Assembly (NCBI GenBank): GCA_021158725.1
Contig: JAGGUB010000097.1
Location: forward strand, 1 to 5,522
From: Caldifarciminota bacterium
GTDB taxonomy: Bacteria > Hydrothermota > UBA3073 > NMUJ01
Direction: 5' to 3'
Length of the DNA: 5,522 nt
Both the position numbers and the translations under genes were made by a program. Positions 1 through 5,522 of this stretch are shown here, piece by piece. Every line of letters begins with the position of its first letter. Position 1 is the first letter of the stretch. Under the pieces are notes generated by a model. The model did no database searches. It was not told where the DNA came from and saw nothing but the letters and a program-made list of their open reading frames with translations.

Positions 1-895
1 ATTTGGGTGATTTTACAAAATATACGTCGTGTATTTGACGGGCGGGATGGAACTGTGGCATATAGAGGGCATCCATGTTCCAGAATTCGTACTCAACGAG
101 TGGGCCCTTCATCTCTTCAAACCCCATCGCGAGTAGCTTTTGACGTACTTTGGATAGAAATAATGAGTAGGGGTGACGATGTCCTACTACGATGGGTTTG
201 GGGGGTAGCATTAAATTATATGGTCTGAGTTTGTAGGTACGCCAGCTACCGTCACGTAGGAGGTCGGGGGTGAGCTGTGAGATCTCTTTGGATACCTCTT
301 CCGGTAACTGGGTAAGTAGTTGTTTACCGGTGGGGGTGAGTGAGAATATGCGGTCACGGTATTCGTCGATACGGAAGATGCCACGTTGTTTGCCACGTTT
401 ACGTGAGTACTGGGTGATGAGAGCCTGCTCCAGGGGTGATAGTTCATCCCATGGGTAAGTTGTATCACCTATTTTGGTTAGGATATTCTGTAGGGTGGTG
501 AGTTCATCGGGTAGTTTTACGAAGTGAACCTTATTCTCGGTAATGGTTATCGCACCTAATTGCTTGAGCCTACCGATGGCTTTACCAAATAGGTCGTTAT
601 TTACGAGTTTGCGTAGCTCGGATAATGGACGTGCACCCTTTTTGACAGCGTTTAAGATACGTAGCTCGGGTATACCAGTGTCACGAAACTGTTTACCGAG
701 TTCAGTCAACCGCACTTTGCGGGTGATGTTTTCGGCGGTGACTTCGAGTAAGTTTTTTGTGAGTAACCAGCTGATGACTTTTGGTAGCTGTTTGGGATCG
801 ATACCTGAGAGTTTGGGGATTTTGGACTCAACTATTTGGTGATGTTGTTTAAATACACGTAAGACTTTGACCTCGAGCGGATGTAAGTGTTCCAT
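1..895 (-). CDS. pheS: Phenylalanine--tRNA ligase alpha subunit, archaeal type (partial, C-terminus off left edge)
   Basis: Cytoplasmic PheRS alpha chain, which with the beta chain attaches phenylalanine to tRNA-Phe. The visible 298 residues start MEHLHPLEVKVL, a typical archaeal PheS beginning. Residues about 1-215 form the N-terminal extension of winged-helix-like segments found in archaeal and eukaryotic alpha chains, for example the ELRKLVNNDLFGKAIGRLKQ stretch near 93-112. The class II catalytic core begins near GHRHPYSLFLSKVR (238-251). Motif 1 follows as GFEEMKGPLVEYEFWNMDAL (258-277), then QFHPARQIHDVYF (281-293). This run of HPAR plus D-x-Y/T-F is diagnostic of PheS. Motifs 2 and 3 and the Phe pocket, expected in roughly the last 200 residues, lie beyond base 1. 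The ATG at 895-893 was chosen because the family N-terminus aligns there. No Shine-Dalgarno sequence precedes it. It is transcribed away from the radical SAM gene. pheT is not visible. Confidence 0.95.
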   Translation of the reverse strand, partial: MEHLHPLEVKVLRVFKQHHQIVESKIPKLSGIDPKQLPKVISWLLTKNLLEVTAENITRKVRLTELGKQFRDTGIPELRILNAVKKGARPLSELRKLVNNDLFGKAIGRLKQLGAITITENKVHFVKLPDELTTLQNILTKIGDTTYPWDELSPLEQALITQYSRKRGKQRGIFRIDEYRDRIFSLTPTGKQLLTQLPEEVSKEISQLTPDLLRDGSWRTYKLRPYNLMLPPKPIVVGHRHPYSLFLSKVRQKLLAMGFEEMKGPLVEYEFWNMDALYMPQFHPARQIHDVYFVKSPK

Positions 896-970
896 ATGTT
901 TAAAGATAGCAGTTATGATGAAATGACAAGAAGTTAATTGACCAATGAAGGGGATGGATATTTTAAAACG
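896..970. promoter_or_regulatory. Divergent promoter region between pheS and the radical SAM gene
   Basis: This 75-bp spacer must hold the promoters of both outward-facing genes. Two AT-rich palindromic boxes are visible: TTTAAA at 899-904 and TTTTAAAA at 961-968. Each could serve as an archaeal TATA-like element on either strand. The box at 961-968 lies about 66 bp upstream of the pheS ATG, and the box at 899-904 lies about 67 bp upstream of the ATG at 971. If used, each would give a leader of roughly 40 nt. A weak purine-rich stretch (AGGGGATGG, 949-957) precedes the radical SAM gene but is far from its ATG. The region's role follows from gene arrangement; the exact boxes are a guess. Confidence 0.4.
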
Positions 971-1660
971 ATGAAATTTAAAGGGTGGCAGAAAGTGAGC
1001 TTAATAGACTTTCCTGGTAGGATAGCGACAGTTGTGTTTACGGGGGGGTGTAACTTTAGGTGTCCATATTGCCATAATCCGGAGCTTGTTATAGGGTGGG
1101 AGAAGTTGCCTGATATCGATGAAGAGGAGGTATTTCGGTACCTTGAACGTCGTAAGGGGCTCATAGATGGGATTGCAATAACTGGGGGTGAACCGCTACT
1201 ACATCAGGAGATAATAGATTTTATCCGCAAGGCGAAGTCTAAGGGGTATCCTGTAAAGATTGATACGAATGGTGCGTTTCCGGAGGTGTTGACAAAGCTC
1301 ATAAACGATAAGTTGGTAGATTTCATTGCAATGGACATTAAAGGGGCAAAGGATAGGTATGCAGAGGTGGCAGGTGTGCCAGTAGATGTAGAAAAAATCG
1401 ACAAAAGTATTAGGATGATAATGGAGAGCGGTATTGATTATGAGTTTAGGACGTCGGTGTTGCCAATGTTTTTCGATATGGAGGAGGCAAAGAAAATAGG
1501 TGAATGGATTAAGGGTGCTAAACGCTATGTGTTACAGATAGTGCATACTGTGAAGACATTGGATGAACGTATCAAGGAGAAGAGAATATACTTGCCACAT
1601 GAGGTGGAGGCATTTGTTCCAATCTTAAAGCAATATGTGGAAAGTGTCATCGTTAGATGA
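971..1660 (+). CDS. Radical SAM protein, anaerobic ribonucleotide reductase activase-like (NrdG2 family)
   Basis: A 229-residue radical SAM enzyme that would bind a [4Fe-4S] cluster and cleave S-adenosylmethionine to a 5'-deoxyadenosyl radical. The cluster motif CxxxCxxC is C27-NFR-C31-PY-C34, inside FTGGCNFRCPYCHNPELV. The SAM-binding GGE motif is ITGGEP at 70-75. The N-terminus MKFKGWQKVSLIDFPG and the tail (KTLDER...YVESVIVR) match the family annotated as anaerobic ribonucleoside-triphosphate reductase activating protein, NrdG2 subgroup, and the length is typical. Activases of this kind make a glycyl radical on a partner such as NrdD, but no partner is in the window, so the true substrate is open. 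I chose the ATG at 971. An in-frame TTG at 938 would add 11 residues (MTNEGDGYFKT) with no family support. The stop overlaps the next gene's start as ATGA, so the two are probably co-transcribed and translationally coupled. A run of seven Gs (1042-1048) encodes part of the cluster-binding loop. Confidence 0.88.
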   Translation: MKFKGWQKVSLIDFPGRIATVVFTGGCNFRCPYCHNPELVIGWEKLPDIDEEEVFRYLERRKGLIDGIAITGGEPLLHQEIIDFIRKAKSKGYPVKIDTNGAFPEVLTKLINDKLVDFIAMDIKGAKDRYAEVAGVPVDVEKIDKSIRMIMESGIDYEFRTSVLPMFFDMEEAKKIGEWIKGAKRYVLQIVHTVKTLDERIKEKRIYLPHEVEAFVPILKQYVESVIVR

Positions 1661-2592
1661 TATTCGTTATCCCGATGGGTGAATATTTGGAACGCACCAT
1701 TATCGATGAGGTTGAGAAAATTCTGAGGAAACGTTTCATCACCACAACAGAGGTGGTGGAGCCGATTGAGATTCCAGATGGTACTTACGATGTGGAGAGA
1801 GGGCAATACAATGCGGAGGTATTGCTTGGGAGGGTAGCGCCAGCTGGGGATGGAGATTATAAATTGTGTATCTTGCCATATGATGCGTATGTGGAGGGGT
1901 TGAATTTTGTGTTCGGGTTAGCAGATGTGGCGGGTAGACGTGCGATGGTGGCGTTGGCGAGGTTGGTACACGATGAACCGCAGATATTTTTGGCACGTAT
2001 ACGTAAGGAGGTGGTACACGAAATGGGACATTTGCATATGATGGGACATTGTCGGGATAGGAAATGTGTGATGTGGTTTTCTAACTCTATCTATGATACT
2101 GATCGTAAGATGGATATGTTCTGTCCAATATGTGAGTCGAAACTATACAGGATCATAGGGTTTGAGATCAGGGAGGCAACAATAGGGGATGTTACACACA
2201 TACATGCGATAGAGAAAGTATCGTTTAAGATGCCATGGCCGGTAGCGGCGTTTGTATATTTTATACGTGGGTATGATAAACATGTATGGGTGGCAACAAA
2301 AGGTGGGCAGGTAATTGGGTATCTGGTGTTCGAGGTTGAAGCTGGGGGTGAGGTTCACATAGCGAATATAGCGGTACATCCCGATTATAGGGGGATGGGG
2401 GTGGGTGAGAGGTTGATGAGGAAATTGTTGAACAAATACGAGGGATGTGAGGTTTATCTTGAAGTTAGGGTTTCTAATCGTATCGCACAGAGGTTGTATA
2501 AGAAGTTGGGGTTCGAAATTGAAAGAACGTGTTTAAACTACTATCCGGATGGTGAACATGCATATATTATGAGGAGGCGATTACTTGGTTAG
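1657..2592 (+). CDS. Archaemetzincin zinc protease fused to RimI/Ard1-like GNAT acetyltransferase
   Basis: One 311-residue frame carries two complete domains. Residues 1-165 are an archaemetzincin, starting MIFVIPMGEYLE as in that family. The zinc site HEMGHLHMMGHC (121-132) supplies H121, E122, H125 and H131. C132, C137, C156 and C159 form the family's second zinc site, and M139 in CVM is the Met-turn. Position 128 is Met where the metzincin Gly is expected. Residues about 167-310 are a GNAT of RimI/Ard1 type: the start FEIREATIGDVTHI, E186/F190/PW (193-194), the acetyl-CoA loop HPDYRGMGVGERLM (241-254), then LEVRVSNRIAQRLYKKLGF (268-286) and the C-terminal YYPDGEHAYIM (295-305). The linker is only a few residues. 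Archaemetzincin substrates in archaea are unknown; RimI/Ard1 enzymes acetylate protein N-termini. A joint peptidase-acetyltransferase role is inference. The start overlaps the upstream radical SAM stop (ATGA), and the 3' end overlaps the opposing glycosyltransferase by 12 bp. Domain calls are firm; the fused function is not known. Confidence 0.9.
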   Translation: MIFVIPMGEYLERTIIDEVEKILRKRFITTTEVVEPIEIPDGTYDVERGQYNAEVLLGRVAPAGDGDYKLCILPYDAYVEGLNFVFGLADVAGRRAMVALARLVHDEPQIFLARIRKEVVHEMGHLHMMGHCRDRKCVMWFSNSIYDTDRKMDMFCPICESKLYRIIGFEIREATIGDVTHIHAIEKVSFKMPWPVAAFVYFIRGYDKHVWVATKGGQVIGYLVFEVEAGGEVHIANIAVHPDYRGMGVGERLMRKLLNKYEGCEVYLEVRVSNRIAQRLYKKLGFEIERTCLNYYPDGEHAYIMRRRLLG

Positions 2593-3516
2593 ACGGTCGA
2601 GTTTGCGCAGCAATATGCGGAGTTCATCCCTTAGACCGGCGGTTAGCTCACCAAATATGCCGATAGTGATAAGTATGAGGCCCGCAAGTATGAAGAGTAT
2701 GGTAGGGTATGCGAGTACACGTAAGCCATGGTGTAAGATGAACCTCATGTATAGGGCGACGATACCTACGATGATACCGATTAGGAGTGATATGCCACCC
2801 CATAGACCGAAGAAAAGTAGGGGTTTACGGAGGAATTTGAGTTGTAGCTTAACAGCTATGAGATCTAACATCCCCACCGGTATACGCCAGAAGCCGAACT
2901 TGCTCTTACCGGAATGACGTGGGTAGAGGGTGACCTTGACCTCACCCACTTTGTAACCATAAGCGTGTGCGATTGCTACGATGTAACGATGCCAATCGGG
3001 ACGTAAGGGGATGTTCTCCATGACAGTGCGACGGATGGCTTTGGCGGAGTTCATGTGGTGGATTGTTATGCCAAACATTTTGCGTGATAATGCGTTGTAG
3101 ATTTTGGAGGCAATAGATTTTGTGAGTGGAGGTGGTTTTATGGGTTGGTACCAAGCGCAGACGATGTCATAACCGGAGTTGATGAGTGACATGAATTTCG
3201 GTATCTCATCTGGCATAACTTGTAGGTCGGCAGGTAAGAACATGAATACATCACCGGTGGAGGCTTCAAACCCACGTATCAGGGCAGGTGTTAACCCCAT
3301 GTGGGGTTGTGAGATGACCTTAACGAAATTGTAGCGGGTGGCACAACGTTGGGCAACTGCGAGCGTGTTGTCGGTGCTACCATCGTCGACAATTATTACC
3401 TCGATGGGGAAATCGACGGCTCTCACTACGGGGGAGAGCTTCTCGAGGAGTGGCTCAATATTGTGCTCCTCGTTGTAAGCGGGGATGACGATCGATAGTT
3501 TGAGTGGATTGCCCAT
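2581..3516 (-). CDS. Family 2 glycosyltransferase, DPM/GtrB-like, with two C-terminal membrane helices
   Basis: A 311-residue membrane-anchored GT-A enzyme, likely moving a sugar from a nucleotide donor to a polyprenyl (dolichyl) phosphate on the cytoplasmic face, for use in glycoprotein or envelope glycan assembly. The catalytic domain shows LSIVIPAYNEE (7-17), IIVDDGSTDNT (41-51) and FLPADLQVMPDEI (93-105, the metal/acceptor region, with Pro in place of the first Asp of the usual DADLQ). It also shows YPRHSGKSKFGFWR (198-211), comparable to the RxxGxSK motif of DPM synthases. Two hydrophobic helices follow at about 232-257 and 268-290, then a basic tail (LRILLRKLDRLTK). This two-helix end resembles GtrB/ArnC-type enzymes more than short soluble DPM1. 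The ATG at 3516 is preferred. A TTG at 3546 in the same frame would add ten residues (MYDYLVTTQT) with no conserved content. No clear Shine-Dalgarno sequence is seen. Donor sugar and acceptor cannot be read from sequence. The 3' end overlaps the archaemetzincin-GNAT gene by 12 bp. Confidence 0.88.
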   Translation of the reverse strand: MGNPLKLSIVIPAYNEEHNIEPLLEKLSPVVRAVDFPIEVIIVDDGSTDNTLAVAQRCATRYNFVKVISQPHMGLTPALIRGFEASTGDVFMFLPADLQVMPDEIPKFMSLINSGYDIVCAWYQPIKPPPLTKSIASKIYNALSRKMFGITIHHMNSAKAIRRTVMENIPLRPDWHRYIVAIAHAYGYKVGEVKVTLYPRHSGKSKFGFWRIPVGMLDLIAVKLQLKFLRKPLLFFGLWGGISLLIGIIVGIVALYMRFILHHGLRVLAYPTILFILAGLILITIGIFGELTAGLRDELRILLRKLDRLTK

Positions 3517-3635
3517 CGTTTGTGTGGTAACAAGGTAATCATACAAGATGTGATGTCAACTTGATGTGGGGGAGACTTGAGGTAAATTTGGATGAGATGT
3601 GTGGATGGATATTACCAGTAATTGTAGGGGGTATC
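3517..3635. promoter_or_regulatory. Divergent intergenic region between the glycosyltransferase and prolyl oligopeptidase genes
   Basis: This 119-bp spacer separates two outward-facing genes and should contain both promoters. An AT-rich box, GTAAATTTGG (3582-3591), is a candidate TATA element for the peptidase. It would place transcription start near 3610 and leave a short leader containing the ribosome binding site. A small inverted repeat, ATTAC-CA-GTAAT (3611-3622), falls where that start would lie and could be an operator, though 5-bp arms are weak evidence. No convincing TATA element is seen for the glycosyltransferase. Confidence 0.35.
3626..3632 (+). promoter_or_regulatory. Shine-Dalgarno-like site of the prolyl oligopeptidase gene
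   Basis: AGGGGGT sits four to five bases before the ATG at 3636 and resembles the GGAGGTG-type site complementary to the archaeal 16S 3' end. It supports 3636 over the in-frame upstream ATGs at 3564 and 3597, as does the alignment of MIQYPKTPEV with the usual prolyl oligopeptidase N-terminus. Confidence 0.5.
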
Positions 3636-5522
3636 ATGATACAGTATCCGAAAACACCTGAGGTTAATGTTGTGGATACGATGTTTGGGGTTGAGATAGT
3701 GGATCCATACAGGTGGTTGGAAAACCTCGATGATAGTAGAGTAAGGGAGTGGATAAGGCAACAGAATGCGATTACACGTGGGATACTGGATTCGCTACCT
3801 GGGAGGAAGGAATTAATCGATGAGCTGATGAAGATATTTGAGGCGGAGGTGGTATCACTGCCTGAAATACATGGTGGACGTTTCTTCTACACGAAACATA
3901 AGGGGAAGGAGAACCATCCCATACTTTACATGGTGGAGGATGGATTTGTACCTGATAGGGGTAGGGTGGTTATTGATCCGAACAAATTCAGTGAGGATGG
4001 GACGGTGGCGATGGATTGGTATTATCCATCCGTGGATGGCAGATATGTGGCATATGGTAAATCGAAGAGTGGAAGTGAAAACAGTACACTATACATTATG
4101 GATGTGGATAGGGGTGAACCTATGGCTGATACTATACCGGATGCGAAATGGGCAAGCATGGCGTGGGTGAAAGAGGGTGATAGGTTTTACTACACGAGGA
4201 ATACGGGAGGTGAAAAGTTTCGGCCAATGGTATTTATGCATAAGATGGGCGAACCGTGGGAGGATGATAGGTTGGTGTTTGGTGAAACATTATCTGAAAA
4301 GGAAATACCCAGTATAAGGCTATCGTCGGATGGTAACTGGGTGATCATCACCGTAGATAGGGGGTGGACACAGAATGATCTCTATGTTATGGAGCCATCG
4401 AGTGAAAAGTTGATACCGATCGCTGTTGGTATAGAAGCGATATTCTCGGCAGATGTTATAGGGGATACGATTTTCATAAAGACTAATTATAAAGCACCAA
4501 GGTATCGGATATTGCGTACAACAATAGATAAGCCGGATATCGGTGAGTGGCAAGAAATTATACCTGAAGGTAAAGGGGTGATTGAGCAGTTCGGTATAGT
4601 AGGGGGTAAATTAGTGATCACTGTAAAGCAAGATACGTATTATAGGTTACTTGTGTACACAACGGAGGGTGAGTTGGTGCATGAGGTGCAGCTACCTACG
4701 TATGGGAGTGTGAGGTTCAGCGGACGATGGGATAGCGATGAGCTATACTATCGGTTTGTGTCGTTCTTCTATCCACCTACGATATACAGGTTGAACCTTA
4801 AAACGTTTGAGGCGGAGATGGTGTTCCAGCAAGAGGTGGAGTTCGATCACTCGGAGTATGAGCAACATCTTATCTTCTATGAATCGAAGGATGGTACGAA
4901 GGTACCAATGTACGTGATACATAAGAAAGGTATTGTGCTGGATGGTAACAACCCTACCATACTCACGGGGTATGGTGGGTTCGGGGTGGGTATGAGCCCA
5001 TACTTTGTGAAAACGTTGTTACCATGGTTGGCACGTGGTGGTGTATATGCATATGCAGGTATACGTGGGGGTGATGAGTATGGTGAGGAGTGGCACAGAG
5101 CGGGTATGTTGGATAAGAAGCAGAATGTGTTTGATGACTTCATAGCAGCTGCTGAATACTTGATAGATGTGGGGTATACTAAACCTGATAGGTTGGCAAT
5201 TATGGGTGGAAGTAATGGTGGGTTGCTGGTGGGTGCGGCAATGACACAGCGACCGGAGCTGTTTAGGGTGGTGGTATGTAGTGTACCGTTGCTGGATATG
5301 TTGAGGTATCACAAGTTTCTGGTGGCACACCTGTGGATACCGGAGTATGGTGACCCTGAGGATCCGAACGCATTTAAGTGGCTGTATGCGTATTCGCCGT
5401 ACCATCATGTGGAGAAAGGTAGAATCTATCCAGCAGTGTTGTTTAAGACGGCCGAATCGGATACGAGGGTACATCCTATGCATGCAATGAAGATGGCAGC
5501 TAAGCTGCAGGCGCTGGCAACC
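3636..5522 (+). CDS. Prolyl oligopeptidase, S9A family serine peptidase (partial, C-terminus off right edge)
   Basis: A probably cytosolic endopeptidase that cleaves after proline in short peptides. The frame is uninterrupted for 629 codons. Residues 1 to about 70 are the N-terminal segment that packs on the catalytic domain (YPKTPEV, FGVEIVDPYRWLEN). About 71-410 is the beta-propeller that filters substrates by size. From about 411 comes the alpha/beta hydrolase domain, with GYGGF around the oxyanion Tyr446, IRGGDEYG, the nucleophile S526 in GGSNGG, and D609 followed by TRV. Residues equivalent to the porcine substrate-binding set are present: N527, W567 (41 residues after the Ser, as in pig), Y571 and R611. 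The catalytic His is expected within about 10-20 residues beyond the window edge, so the gene looks intact but is not fully seen. The start at 3636 fits the family N-terminus and has a good ribosome binding site. It is transcribed divergently from the glycosyltransferase. Physiological substrates are not indicated by context. Confidence 0.95.
   Translation, partial: MIQYPKTPEVNVVDTMFGVEIVDPYRWLENLDDSRVREWIRQQNAITRGILDSLPGRKELIDELMKIFEAEVVSLPEIHGGRFFYTKHKGKENHPILYMVEDGFVPDRGRVVIDPNKFSEDGTVAMDWYYPSVDGRYVAYGKSKSGSENSTLYIMDVDRGEPMADTIPDAKWASMAWVKEGDRFYYTRNTGGEKFRPMVFMHKMGEPWEDDRLVFGETLSEKEIPSIRLSSDGNWVIITVDRGWTQNDLYVMEPSSEKLIPIAVGIEAIFSADVIGDTIFIKTNYKAPRYRILRTTIDKPDIGEWQEIIPEGKGVIEQFGIVGGKLVITVKQDTYYRLLVYTTEGELVHEVQLPTYGSVRFSGRWDSDELYYRFVSFFYPPTIYRLNLKTFEAEMVFQQEVEFDHSEYEQHLIFYESKDGTKVPMYVIHKKGIVLDGNNPTILTGYGGFGVGMSPYFVKTLLPWLARGGVYAYAGIRGGDEYGEEWHRAGMLDKKQNVFDDFIAAAEYLIDVGYTKPDRLAIMGGSNGGLLVGAAMTQRPELFRVVVCSVPLLDMLRYHKFLVAHLWIPEYGDPEDPNAFKWLYAYSPYHHVEKGRIYPAVLFKTAESDTRVHPMHAMKMAAKLQALAT

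Noticed and set aside
543..842. A 99-codon plus-strand open frame
   Set aside because: It is antisense to the conserved N-terminal region of pheS and its translation is low-information and Ser-rich. It is a shadow frame.
938..970. TTG at 938 as start of the radical SAM gene
   Set aside because: It adds 11 residues unlike the family N-terminus, and the ATG at 971 gives the expected beginning MKFKGWQKVSLIDFPG.
2390..2412. G-rich tract (G5-AT-G5-T-G3-TGAGA-GG) as a possible G-quadruplex
   Set aside because: Only three runs of three or more Gs are present. The tract encodes the conserved acetyl-CoA loop with Gly/Met/Val codons and fits the general G-richness of this strand.
2585..2917. A 110-codon plus-strand open frame after the fusion gene
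   Set aside because: It is antisense to the membrane-helix end of the glycosyltransferase and is Ser/Arg/Met-rich with no domain.
3517..3546. TTG at 3546 as start of the glycosyltransferase
   Set aside because: It adds ten non-conserved residues, and the ATG at 3516 places the GT2 core (LSIVIPAYNEE) at the usual distance from the start.
3547..3601. Repeated GATGT(G/C) words at 3547, 3552, 3563 and 3596 as possible operators
   Set aside because: Spacing is irregular and such GTG/ATG-rich words are frequent throughout the window, so they are not distinguishable from background.
3838..4170. A 110-codon plus-strand open frame in another phase
   Set aside because: It lies inside the prolyl oligopeptidase propeller, whose own frame is continuous here. 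The alternative is Trp/Arg/Met-rich and not protein-like.
5019..5483. A 154-codon open frame on the minus strand
   Set aside because: It lies wholly antisense to the conserved catalytic domain of prolyl oligopeptidase, its translation is rich in His, Tyr, Cys and Pro with no recognisable domain, and it is explained by codon structure on the other strand.
1..5522. Possible tRNA genes, CRISPR arrays, insertion sequences or attachment sites
   Set aside because: No cloverleaf sequence, regularly spaced repeats, terminal inverted repeats, transposase or integrase motifs were seen. The spacers (75 and 119 bp) leave little room for them.

Overview
The window looks archaeal. Four observations support this. 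The tRNA synthetase fragment is an archaeal/eukaryotic-type PheRS alpha chain with an N-terminal helix-turn-helix extension. There is an archaemetzincin domain. One gene ends in a RimI/Ard1-type acetyltransferase domain with the C-terminal signature usual in archaea. Promoter-like AT-rich boxes are of TATA type rather than bacterial -35/-10. The phylum cannot be fixed from this sequence alone. The proteins are rich in charged residues and Ile/Val, so a thermophile is possible but not shown.

Layout from left to right: (1) bases 1-895, minus strand: the first 298 residues of pheS, cut by the left edge. (2) 896-970: a 75-bp divergent promoter region. (3) 971-1660, plus strand: a radical SAM protein of the NrdG2-like activase family. 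(4) 1657-2592, plus strand, overlapping the previous stop by ATGA: a two-domain protein in which a complete archaemetzincin zinc protease runs directly into a complete RimI/Ard1-like GNAT acetyltransferase. (5) 2581-3516, minus strand, overlapping gene 4 tail to tail by 12 bp: a DPM/GtrB-like family 2 glycosyltransferase with two C-terminal membrane helices. (6) 3517-3635: a 119-bp divergent intergenic region. (7) 3636-5522, plus strand: a prolyl oligopeptidase (S9A), 629 codons visible, open at the right edge just before its catalytic His. The window is densely packed. No non-coding stretch exceeds 119 bp, and I see no RNA genes, mobile elements, CRISPR arrays or long repeats.

Only genes 3 and 4 look like an operon. 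They overlap and are probably translationally coupled. The other genes are housekeeping or general metabolism: phenylalanine charging, lipid-linked sugar transfer and peptide degradation. The most unusual object is the archaemetzincin-acetyltransferase fusion. It places a protease and a probable N-terminal/amino acetyltransferase on one chain, and its metzincin motif carries Met where the family Gly is expected. At the composition level, the plus strand is G-rich over C even inside the two minus-strand genes, so base composition follows the DNA strand rather than the direction of transcription.
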